From Cryptomeria japonica (taxonomy: Eukaryota; Streptophyta; Pinopsida; Cupressales; Cupressaceae): 56,000 bases of DNA. The notes under the pieces are model-generated. The model searched no databases. It was not told the DNA's origin and was given only the letters and a program-made list of their open reading frames with translations. A program made the position numbers and the translations under genes. Positions 32,006 through 41,907 of this stretch are shown here, piece by piece. The DNA lies in assembly GCF_030272615.1 (NCBI RefSeq), contig NC_081409.1, forward strand, positions 651,408,468-651,464,467, given 5' to 3'. Position 1 is the first letter of the stretch. The number at the start of each line of letters is the position of its first letter.

Positions 32006-33175
32006 TTTTGGTGAACCCGACGTGAACATCCTTTCTGATTTTTCATGCTTAGATCTGAAAAAATTGATTACATTTCCATGTTTGATCTTTTGCAAAATTT
32101 TAGAGGTGATTGCATAAAAACCCTAAATTTTCTTTTTGGTAATTGAACTTGCGAAATGTCTAAATGTTAATGCCTGTTTCAGATCTGCCTTTCTATTACA
32201 AATTTTCAATTCATATTTGTGCTTTAATTCTAAAAATTAAGTGGTTAAGTGTCAAAACCCTAATTTTTGAAACCCTCTTGATTCAACCTTTGTCCGACAA
32301 TTTCACTGATCAAAACATCTCCAAATCAACTGTAACTTTGGATTCCGCAATAAAATCACAATATCTTTCATCCCTGAAAATTTGGAAAAAAGTTGCGAGG
32401 ACCGTGGCGCCGAGCACCATCGTCCCTGACATTTTTCCCGAAATTTCGGGAGCGAGATCTTACTATATTTTCCTGCTAAAATCCAGAATTTTGGCCGATT
32501 TTATCAATTTTAACACCTTCAAAATAACAGTCAAAGTTGGTCTTGTGATTGCTTGGATTAAGGCTTCTAAACATTTAAAAATCATTGAAATTGAAATTTT
32601 GTGTCAAAATTGTGTTCTTACTGTCCTAAATCTGAAAAGTGTGTTATCATTCATTAAAAATTTCAGTGCTTTATTCAAATTCTTGTATTTTGTGACTTTT
32701 GAAATTAAGTGCTTAATTACAACAACTTTGATTTCCGCTTTCAAAATTGAATTTTGCGTGAAATTGAGTCAATTTTCAATTTTCAAAATTTGCATTGCTC
32801 TTGACATTCCCTCTAAAATCATAAAATTCAAAATTTCAGTTTCCCTCTCTTTTTCAAAATTCAAATTTTGCATTTTTCGACAATCTTGATAGGGTTCAAT
32901 TTTGAATTTGCAACTTTAATTTGGCCTATCTACAGATCGTAAAATCACTCAATTTTTTCGGATTAGCTCTAAAATCACCATACCTTTCATCCCTGCAAAT
33001 TTCGAAAAAAGTTGCAGGGACCGTGTTGCACTCCGGGCGCCACGGTCCCGGACATTTTTTCTGAAATTTCGGGAGACTGTTGTGATTGCATTTAACAGCT
33101 TAAATCCAGAAGATTGGCTGATTTTACTAAAAATTGCTACCTCTAAATTCAAAATCTTCTCTCTCTTTCTAGTGC
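32006..33175 (+). other. E primer site and long leader with duplicated modules
   Basis: TGGTGAACCCGACGTGAA at 32009-32026 fits the complement of the tRNA-Trp 3' end. The leader contains two diverged copies of a segment of about 170 bp (roughly 32340-32510 and 32960-33130), each with one GC-rich palindromic module (32398-32427 and 33017-33053) between conserved flanks. A 241-codon ATG-started frame at 32164-32889, hydrophobic and Phe/Ile/Lys-rich, overlaps the first module. It matches nothing I recognise and may be chance, although Ogre-type elements do carry an ORF upstream of gag. Confidence 0.6.
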
Positions 33176-36100
33176 ATGAGTTTTACAACAATAAGCCCTA
33201 CTTACACTATTCCCGTTAGACGAAGCCTTAGAATTAAGTCCTTCCAAGGTTTAATTACTGAGGAGATGGAACCTAATTTGAATGGCCTTTTTAACGAGGA
33301 CATGGGTAATTCCTCTAATCCTCCTAATGATGAAGAAGCTCTCCATGAGGTTTCTGAAGAACAACTTTCGAAATTGGATAACCAATTTGACGATTTTCGA
33401 CAATGGATGTCTCAAGAATACCCTGATAGTCAAGCTCTTCCTTTAATTGAGGGTCTAAAATGTATGCTTCAAAGTGATAAGAATGGAATTGATATTTTGC
33501 GTTGTATTGCACACATTGTGGATTCAAATGTGATGCCTATGAAGAGTTGTGCCGAAACCTTAGGTTATACACAACCTCCTACTCAAGACAATCATTCTAT
33601 TCCTTTGACGACTTCTATTGCTAGCATACCTACTTTTACATCAAACATAATGGCTACCTCTACACAAGACATTCCTCCTGTGATCACCAGTCATGGGGGC
33701 AATCCCTCTTCTTCAATTAAGCCTATTCCTTCATTCAATCCGATTTCTTCATTCATCTCTTCAATGAGTGTGCCTATTATATCATCACAAATGAACATGA
33801 CGCAAGGGGGCAATTCATTTAATCATTCTATTCCTCCTTGTAGTGTTTCTCCTATCCAATCATCTCCTATGACTAATTATCATAGGGTCCCACCACCTTA
33901 CTCTATACCTTCTTTCAATAACATAACACCTCCATCTCAATCTAACACATCCAATATGAACTCTTCGACTGAAGCGACCATTAACAATCTTGCACAAACT
34001 GTCTCTTCTTTACAGCAACAAATTGCCTCTATGAATCAATCTAAGTTTAGTGTGCCCACATTTGATGTTGCGAGCCCACTTTCTCTTGACATTGTTCGAG
34101 CTATCCCTCCTAAACATGTTGAAATCCCGCATTTGGAACTTTATAATGGTAAAGGAGATCCTCTAACACATGTTAAGACTTTTCAAACAATATGTACCGA
34201 TTTTGCTTATGACCAAAGGTTGCTTGCAAAACTATTCATGAGAACATTAAGAGACAAAGCCCTACAATGGTATTGCTCGTTGCCTTCTTATTCTATTACT
34301 TCTTTCGAACAACTTGCAAATGCTTTCATTCAATAATTTCAAAACAATATAAGTCCTAAAGTTACTTTGATTGATTTAATGCATTGTAAACAAGGTGTTA
34401 AAGAAAAAGTGACTGATTTCATTGGTAGATATAAGCATTTGTATGCTCAAATTTCTTTTCCAGTGCCTGACAATGATATTCAAAGAATCTTTATTTCTAA
34501 TTTACAAAAAGATATTCGAGACAAACTTCTGTTTTCTGAGTTTACTTCTTTCCAACAGTTGTGCGCCACTCTTCACAATTATCAACTGACTGTGAGTCAA
34601 ATGGAACAATCACATCCTATGGCTCCGAGTGATAAGGGTGATAGCAGTCAACAACCATTTGGGAAGTTTAAACCGAACAGAGATTCCATCAAATTCAATG
34701 AAAACATCATCAACAACAATGTGAATGCAGCATCAGGTGTGCCTCCTATTTCTAAATTTTTTAAGAGAAAAAGAAAGTATACTCCTTTGAATGAATCATT
34801 GCATAGTATTATGAATAAGTTATTGGAACAAAATGTGCTTACTCTTCCTCCTATAAGACAAATTGATCCTGCAAAGATTACTTCACCTTATTTTGATAAC
34901 AAAGCTTTTTGTCAGTTTCATCGTCAGCCTGGGCATGATACTGAAAAATGTTTTTCTTTAAAGGGTAAAATTCAAGATTTGATTGATAATAATACTATTT
35001 CTGTTTCTGGAGTGAATGATAAAGGCAACACATCTGTAGCTCCTCCTAACCAAAATCTTCAGATTTTCACTGATCCATTGCCTTCTCATACCTCTAATGC
35101 GATTGAGACTAATGATTCCTCTCTCTCATCTGATGGTCTTGTGTCTATGACCCCAAATGTGATTAACTTTGTAGAGCAGCAAGAAATCCCTGAAGAACCT
35201 TCCATCACATTTGATTCTAGCGAAACCATTAGGGCACCTGATGGTCCTTTATACATAGTTGCAAAAGTTAAGAATACACCTTGCCGTGGAGTGCTTATTG
35301 ATCCTTCGTGCATGGTTAATGTTATTACTGAAGAATTTCTTTTTACTTTGCAATTGAATCAAGTGATATATGACAAAACAGATGTGATTGTGAAATTATT
35401 TGATGCATTTTCTTCTCCTGCAATTGGTTCTATTACATTGCCTATTGAGGTCCATAACAAATCTCTTGATGTGAACTTTGCTATTATTCCATCTTCCGAA
35501 CAATTTCGTGTGAAGCTTGGCTATCCTTGGCTATCTTCCATGAAAGCTATTGCTTCTCCTATTCATAAGTGTTTGAAATTTCCCCACAATGGTGAAGTTG
35601 TTACTGTCAATCATAGTCTCTTTAAACCAGCTGAAAGAACTTCTAGTGTTCCTATAGACTACTTTTGGCCTAAACAATTTCAATCTCTTCCTCCGCGAAG
35701 TGATCATCTTTTCAAATCTTATCAAAAGTGGAAAACAGATATGATCTTATCTCTAAGTGAACCTAGAACACCTAAACTTGACATTCCTATCATTCTTGAG
35801 AAGGAAGTTCTTCCTTTGAAAGATAAAACTAATGTCTTTCCTCAAGAAGATTCCCAACCCATCCCTATGGATGTGACTATGTCTATGCCTAATAAACTTC
35901 CTAAGAGTAGACCTATACCTCCTCGTCATGATGGACTTGGTCTTCTCCCTAAACCAAAAATTCCTCCTTTGTATGGAGCAGTTCCTCCTCCTTCTTTTTA
36001 TAGAGAGAAGAGACCTTCTTCTTCTCCTATTATCTAGCCTAAGAGACCACAACCTAAACACCCAAGTGCTAAGGATGAGAACATTCCTCCTCCTCAATCT

Positions 36101-36556
36101 TCTCCACTTCCTACTAAGACTAGACGAAATCGTTCTGCACGTGAACGCCGACGAAAGCGTCGTCTTAGAGCTCAGGCAACTGTTTCTCAAACTTTGCAAT
36201 CTCCAAAAACACCTTCAACAAGCATTATTCCATTTTCTCCTCAGCCGGACATTGAGCCTAAATCTCCTAAACATAAGATGCATGATGGTCTTGATCCTGT
36301 GTGAGTTAAAGATCCTATTTTTATAAATCTTGATGATGATATAGATGAAAATGTTACTCCTCTTGCTTCTGATAGTGAATATGAACTTGTTGATGTTGAT
36401 AACCTTTTATCTAATGAATTTTCTAAAGCACTTATCCTAGCTCCTAGACAAGAACAATGTGGCTCGGAACATGAACATAGCCCTTGTTTGGATCTTGTGA
36501 TAGCTCCATCTGCTGTGTTGGATGTTCCTCCTCTAGCGTGTTCCCTTCCTTCCTGA
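33176..36556 (+). pseudogene. gag-pro: E gag-protease polyprotein with three in-frame stops
   Basis: One frame of 1,127 codons starting MSFTTISPTY, interrupted only by TAA at 34334, TAG at 36035 and TGA at 36302, with no frameshift. The Gag core lies at about residues 310-480 (VEIPHLELYNGKGDPLTHVK, KALQWYCSLP, then FIGRYKHLYAQI). A zinc-binding CQFHRQPGHDTEKC motif as in Tat/Ogre-type Gag follows at about 34915. The protease-like domain at about 35245-35600 includes GVLIDPSCMVNVIT and ends LGYPWLSSM; its catalytic triplet D-P-S departs from D-S/T-G. The C-terminal part is Pro-rich, then has a basic RERRRKRRLR patch and an acidic end. Each stop is one C-to-T change from Gln (two) or Arg (CGA). 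Confidence 0.85.
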
Positions 36557-37340
36557 AACATTGATCAGCAAGATCGGGGGGTAGATGACGTGCTAGACTA
36601 GTTACATTAGCATAGTAGACTCTCTCCCCCTCTCTTTTGTTACTTCTTCTATATGTTATTCTCATTCTTCTATTTGTTGTCCTTGGTGTTGTCTACTTGA
36701 GGACGATGCAAAGCATTGAGATCTCTCGATCTCTCTCATGTTGACTCAAAAGACACATGTGTTCCCTTCTTCTAGGTGACCTTCCTTGATTGGGGAATGA
36801 AGAACAATTATGCATACATACATATGATATATATACATGAATTATCATACAACATACTGACCCCGAGGAAAGCAAAGTCACCTCGTGCTTTGTGTTTTGT
36901 GTCTATTATCCTTGGGTTTATCTCACACTTGGGGGCTAAATCCTTGCGATAACGTGCTCCTTTCTCATTTCTTATATGTATCACTACGTTAAAACAATCA
37001 CCCCTGGTGAGGCGTGTGCGATCACTTTAACGTAGGGGGGCATACATCCCGTTCATATCTTTTCAAGATACTTGAAAATTTCTTGGTAAATTTAACCTTG
37101 CCTTGAAAATTTTTGATATCTTTCTTGCATGACTCATAGTGAGGGAACCTTACTACTGACAGTCATGGTTCTCCCTCGTGATCTTCCCTTTTACTTTATC
37201 AATCGAAGTCGTAAGATCCTTAGTCCACTGGGGGCTTGGTGTGTCTTGCCTCCTTGATGTGGTGAAAGTCTTTCAATGTTGTTTCCTTGTACTTTACTGG
37301 AAGTATGAGCATACATACTGCCGCTAAAGTGGGGGCTAAA
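36557..37340 (+). other. E 3' untranslated region and polypurine tract
   Basis: 784 bases with no convincing ORF. The purine tract AAAGTGGGGGCTAAA at 37326-37340 abuts the 3' LTR. A similar GGGGGCTAAA occurs at 36932-36941 and CACTGGGGGCTTGG near 37228, so tract-like motifs recur three times. Confidence 0.65.
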
Positions 37341-38613
37341 TGTAGCATCCTAAAATTGCGACACTTGCAATTTCGACTGCATTTCGGTCTTCACGATGGT
37401 GACACAACACGCAACCTGAATGGAGAACCTGAAACTTGCTCATGACACTGAAAACTGCATTTTTTAAGCACCCTGGCCTGAACCTCCTTGCACCCTGCTG
37501 TCCCGGGAGGTGGGACCAGAGCGCCCAGCGCCCTGGTCCCTCAAGACCAGGGCGCCCAGCGCCCTGGTCCCCAGGACCATGGCGCCCAGCGCCGTGGTCC
37601 CTGGGTCCTATTTTGGGCCCGGTCTCCTAAGGGGCTCGGGTCTTTTTGTTTGCAATTTGGAAATTAACTTTCCCTGGTCGGCCTAAGGTCGGGAAAATCA
37701 GTCTATCAGCCCTAAATGACAAGTATATAAACTACATTTTTCTCTCTCATTGGGGATATGAAGAGGATATGTGTACAAGGCGTGGAAATTATACTCAAGC
37801 ATTCAAGCATTCAAGCATTCCTTCAAGCAATTGATCATCTCAAGTCTCCATTCAAGGCTAAGTGTTGCATTCAAGACAAGGATTCAACCATTGAAGAGGA
37901 GATCACATACTACATGCTACAACATACAACATACAACATACAACATCTAAACCTTCGCACATAAGGATACAAACATCCTTAGAACAAGGTATTAGTACTT
38001 GTTTTACAGTCATTTACATTTACAGCTCTTGCTCATTTCTTGGTTAATTCCAAAACTGGGGTTTGACCTAAAGGCAAACCCCCAATCCCTAACCCCCCAA
38101 TCATCTTCGCTTTTCTGTGTGTAGGTTGCAGGTACGCAGCTGAAATTGAAGATCTGGAATCCTTGTGCAGAGACGAACAGATCCCCCTTTGTTTCGCGGA
38201 TTTTTCGGAGGACCGTGGCGCCGGGCGCCATCGTCCTGACAACTTTTGCTCAAATTTGCAGGACATCGCCGTATCGAAATTTTACTGCTAATTCCAGGTC
38301 CGCAGCTTCATCCTATAACCCGAACTCAGTTTATAAGCAAATCTTTATGACTTTCTATGCATGCTTAGCTTAATTTCCTTAACAACATTCTTTACAAAAG
38401 AGGGTAGCCTTGCTTTCCTAACCCTTGAAATTCATTTAGCATCCAATCTTGCATTGCGTGGGATTGGATCTTATGAGTTTCAACCCCTCTTTTGAATGTA
38501 AAGTCTCTCCCCTAAGTGAAAACCATCGAATCCTAGCGAACCTCCCTTCTCTCTCCTCGGAGTTGGAAGAGGGGGGAACAACTAGGGTTCGATCGCGATT
38601 TTTCCGCTTTACA
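37341..38613 (+). repeat. Element E 3' LTR
   Basis: 1,273 bp and very similar to 30748-32005. It has a TATATAA box at 37724-37730 and palindromic modules at about 37512-37605 and 38210-38237. Confidence 0.92.
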
Positions 38614-38618
38614 TCTAC

Positions 38619-39110
38619 ATACCATGTCCTTGTCTTCTGATAAATGAAATCCATCAGGTTGTTCATTGTAGACTTCCTCCTCAAGATCTCCATTTAGAAA
38701 TGCACATTTGACATCCATTTGATATACTTTGTAGTTCTTGTGTGCAACATAGGCAAAAAATAGTCTTACCACTTCAATTCTTGCAACTAGGGTATTAGTC
38801 TCTCCATAATCAATTCCTTCTTCCTATGAATAACTTTTACAAACCAATCTAGCCTTGTTCCTTACAATTTGACCTTCTTCATTCAATTTGTTCTTGAAAA
38901 CCCATTTAGTTTCAATAATATTCTTGTCTTTAGGTCTAGGAACTAAATCCATGACTTATTCCTTTCTATATGATCTAATTCTTCTTCCATTTCTTTCATC
39001 CAATTTTCATCTTTACTTACTTCAATAAATCATTCCAGTTCAATTTGAGAAATCAAACATACCTCTTCAGTAGCTAGCCTTCTTCTAGTCATCACACCTT
39101 TGATTTTATC
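38619..39110 (-). pseudogene. pol: A reverse transcriptase N-part
   Basis: The minus strand shows the start of copia RT: a WxxxMxxELxxIxxN-like stretch (about 38960-39010), then YKVYQMDVKCAFLNGDLEEEVY, with the first catalytic Asp of RT in MDVK, and QPDGFHL before the E insertion. Several stops and frame changes occur upstream. RT would copy element RNA into DNA. Confidence 0.85.
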
Positions 39111-39673
39111 TCCAATGATCTAATCTTCAAAATGATTTAGTTTCAAATACCTAGGAGTCTTTGAATTTTTTTGATTTACTGACTCTTTTTGTTGTTCCTC
39201 TGTCACAATTGAGTTTTGTAATGTTATCAGTGTCACTGGTTCACTGTTCTGAACTGATTCTTGCATTACTTGTTCTTGTATGATAAATTCATCTTTCTGT
39301 CCACAATCATATGATTTGATCTGATTATAGCCTTGTTCATTCACCTTGACATTTATGCTTTCAATTATCCTAGTCAATCTTTTGTTATAACATGTATATG
39401 CTTTACTCTTAGTAGAATAACCGAAAAATATGCCTTCATCACTTCTAGGATCAGACTTTCCTAATGCATCATCTCTTCTAATGTAGCATTTACTTCCAAA
39501 AATTCTAAAATATCTGACAGTAGGAGTATGACCAAACCATAATTCATAAGGAGTCTTATTGGTATCACCTTTAATGTGTACTATATTGAAAGTGTATACA
39601 ACTGTATTGATAGCTTCTCTCCAATAGATATCAAACAATCTAGCTTCAGTCATCATAGTCTTTGCCGCATCCA
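39111..39673 (-). pseudogene. pol: A integrase C-part and integrase-RT linker
   Basis: Continues directly from 46192 across the H insertion: LDAAKTMMTEARLFDIYWRE, KTPYELWFGHTPTVRYFRIF, GSKCYIRRDD and EGIFFGYSTKSKAYTCYN, all typical of the copia integrase end. A Gln/Glu-rich linker with a stop at 39120 follows. This block is open over about 190 codons, one of the best preserved in A. Confidence 0.87.
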
Positions 39674-39678
39674 ATATG

Positions 39679-40419
39679 TGTTGGCATTCTACACTCTTAT
39701 GAGAATAGTTGATGTTGTCATTGATGGCAATCAACTGGAAAACTTATGTCAACCCACCGACAGTTACTGACACCAGCAATAGAATTCTACATACATTGGC
39801 AGGCACTTCACCGATAGCGGCAATAATGAATACCGACACTCAAGCCGACATGGAATAAACTTTGTTTATTGTTTTATATTGTTAAAATATTTTGTACAAG
39901 CCAACATGGCATATTGTAAAAGACTCATATATATGTATGAGATCTTATAGGTCATTTTGTTGAGAGGGAGGATATATGAAAGTGAGAGAATAGATGATAT
40001 AGTTGATAGCGAAGGTTTTGGTAATAGACTGAGCTTAAATTGGAACTGAACCTGGCATAGTTGATGCTGATTTAAAGCAGTACATTGTATTGGATTTTGA
40101 TAATCCATTTTGTAAGACAGTGAGACTTCTATTTTGTGATTGAGCAGTGAGCTCTAGGCTGCTAGCCTTCCTGCATTTACAGGCCCCTAATTGTAAGTAA
40201 TATTTATTCATTGGCCAGTGAGTGAATATTGTGGGTCATAAATCCCACCGAAGTTTTTCCCACACTAGGTTTCCTCGTTAAATATCTTGTGTTATGGTGT
40301 GTTCTCTATGCTGTCTCTGCTATTCTTATATAAGTTTAAATATTCTTCTAACCGGTTAGAAAATGATTCACCCCCACCGCCCACCCCCCCCCCCTTTGGG
40401 ACTATCATCAATTCTAAAA
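39679..40419 (+). repeat. Element H 5' LTR
   Basis: Starts TGTTGGCATTCTACACTC. The end corresponds to TTCTAGCA of the 3' copy but reads TTCTAAAA. A perfect 16-bp palindrome, TTCTAACCGGTTAGAA, lies at 40346-40361, just before a C-rich run at about 40371-40394. Confidence 0.9.
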
Positions 40420-40490
40420 ATTGGTATCAGAGCCTGGTCCTCTATTTTGAAAAGCCTAACAGCTTGAGGAAGATTTTGACACCGATACAG
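40420..40490 (+). promoter_or_regulatory. H primer-binding site
   Basis: TTGGTATCAGAGC at 40421-40433 is an exact initiator tRNA-Met-type primer site. Fifty-seven bases of leader precede the ORF1 start. Confidence 0.9.
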
Positions 40491-41507
40491 ATGGAAAACT
40501 TAAGAAAACAATTGGAAGGAGCTCTTGTAGATTATGATGCAGAGAAATTGAAGAATATCAAACTTGAAGATGATCTAAGGATTGCATAGGAATTCATTAA
40601 AGGACTTTAGGAGAACCTTACTATAGCACAAAACAAAAGAAACAAACTTCATGAGAAGATGTAGAAAGATAATGAGGAAAAAGAAACTCTTAATGAACTT
40701 GCAAACAAGTTGAGACAGGAAAACAATAATATGAAGAATGAAATGCAAGATATGACTATGAGGTTATGTAAAGACATTGAAGATAGGAAGAAGAATGAAG
40801 AAGACTTGACTAGAAGACTCAATGATGTTGGAAATGAAAATCTAAGACTTAGTCATGAAAATGATATGTTAAAGACAGATCTGATTCACATGCAACATGA
40901 TAAAACTAAGCTTATGAGACAAAAGGAAATTTTGGAAAATGAGTTGGCTACTGCAAATCAACATAAATAGAAATTCAAGAAAAGTTCAGAGGAGCTTGAT
41001 GACATGCTGAAAAGTCAGAAACCTAATGGAGATACAAATGGACTTGGATTTGAAATTGGAGAAAGTTCCAATACTGCAAATGATCTAGATTAGAATAAAC
41101 AGGTAAGACAAGCTAATGCTTATAATTTTACTAGAAAATGTTTCAATTGCAATAAATATGGTCATAGAGAAAATCAGTGTAAATTTAGAAACAATCAAAC
41201 TATTAATGCACCCACCAGTCAATATTCCAAATGCAACAAAGTTCGTCATAATTCAGAAAATTGCAGAATGAATGTGAAATGCTATGTTTGTGGAAGATAT
41301 GGACACTTATCAAATCAATACAGAACACAAACTGACATAGGATATGGAAAGGTTATTCAGAGGAATAATGTGACTTGTTGTGCTTGTAACAAAATTGGAC
41401 ATATTGCCAAATTTTATAGAAGCAAGACTTCATCGACAAACAATAAAGGATCTAGTTTGAAAGGCAAAGAAAAGGTAGATGAGGTAAAGCAAGAATTTTC
41501 AAAATAA
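40491..41507 (+). pseudogene. H ORF1: coiled-coil and CCHC protein (Gag C-half-like)
   Basis: 339 codons in one frame starting MENLRKQLEGAL, with about six internal stops. A coiled coil covers about residues 1-165 (ENDMLKTDLIHMQHDKTKLM and similar), then SEELDDMLKSQKPNGD and GLGFEIGESS, then four zinc-knuckle units: CFNCNKYGHRENQC (complete), a second with the first Cys as Tyr, CYVCGRYGHLSNQY and CCACNKIGHIAKFY, the last two with the final Cys as Tyr. Cys-to-Tyr is a G-to-A change. It lacks the N-terminal Gag domain seen in A. The likely original role is RNA binding or packaging. Confidence 0.78.
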
Positions 41508-41907
41508 TGGATTAGGAAGAGAGATCATAATGTTGATGAAACTATCTCTATACCAGTAGAATAGAGTAATCCTCCACCAGAAGGAGATTATTCATCCAAC
41601 TAAGAAGTAACCCTTTGGGGGTATTGCAACAAGTTGAAAATCATGTAGATTACCCTCATTTGATGGTGAGAAGATAGATTTCTTCTTTACCAGCAGATAT
41701 GTTAAGCTTTCACTTAACCAACGAACATTTAATGCGGTTGGTAAGAGAAATGTCAGTATAAATCAGCTAATTTCCCTCTTTTTGAACTCACCAAGCATTC
41801 AAATTAGCAGAGAGCACGAAAACAAAGGAAAGACATTCAAGGTGAAGGTGCGAAGTGATTTCTTCAAGCATTCAAAATATTTTTCAAGTAGCTAAAGGTA
41901 TTTTTCA
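41508..41907 (+). other. H ORF1-ORF2 spacer
   Basis: 400 bases with stops in all frames. The last part (AAAGGTATTTTTCA before the ATG) may be the ORF2 leader. C and X have a spacer of similar length in this place. Confidence 0.45.

Larger units (their letters stand above)
30748..38613 (+). mobile_element. Element E: gag-pro-only gypsy (Tat/Ogre-like) non-autonomous element
   Basis: LTRs start TGTAGCRTCC and end CCGCTTTACA. The perfect 5-bp TSD TCTAC (30743-30747 and 38614-38618) lies inside the RT of A. Contents: 1,258-bp 5' LTR, tRNA-Trp-type primer site, 1.15-kb leader, one long gag-protease frame, a polypurine tract and a 1,273-bp 3' LTR. There is no RT, RNase H or integrase, so it must be mobilised in trans. 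The LTR pair looks about 2-3% different by eye, clearly less than those of B, D and H, so it seems the youngest complete insertion here. Confidence 0.88.
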
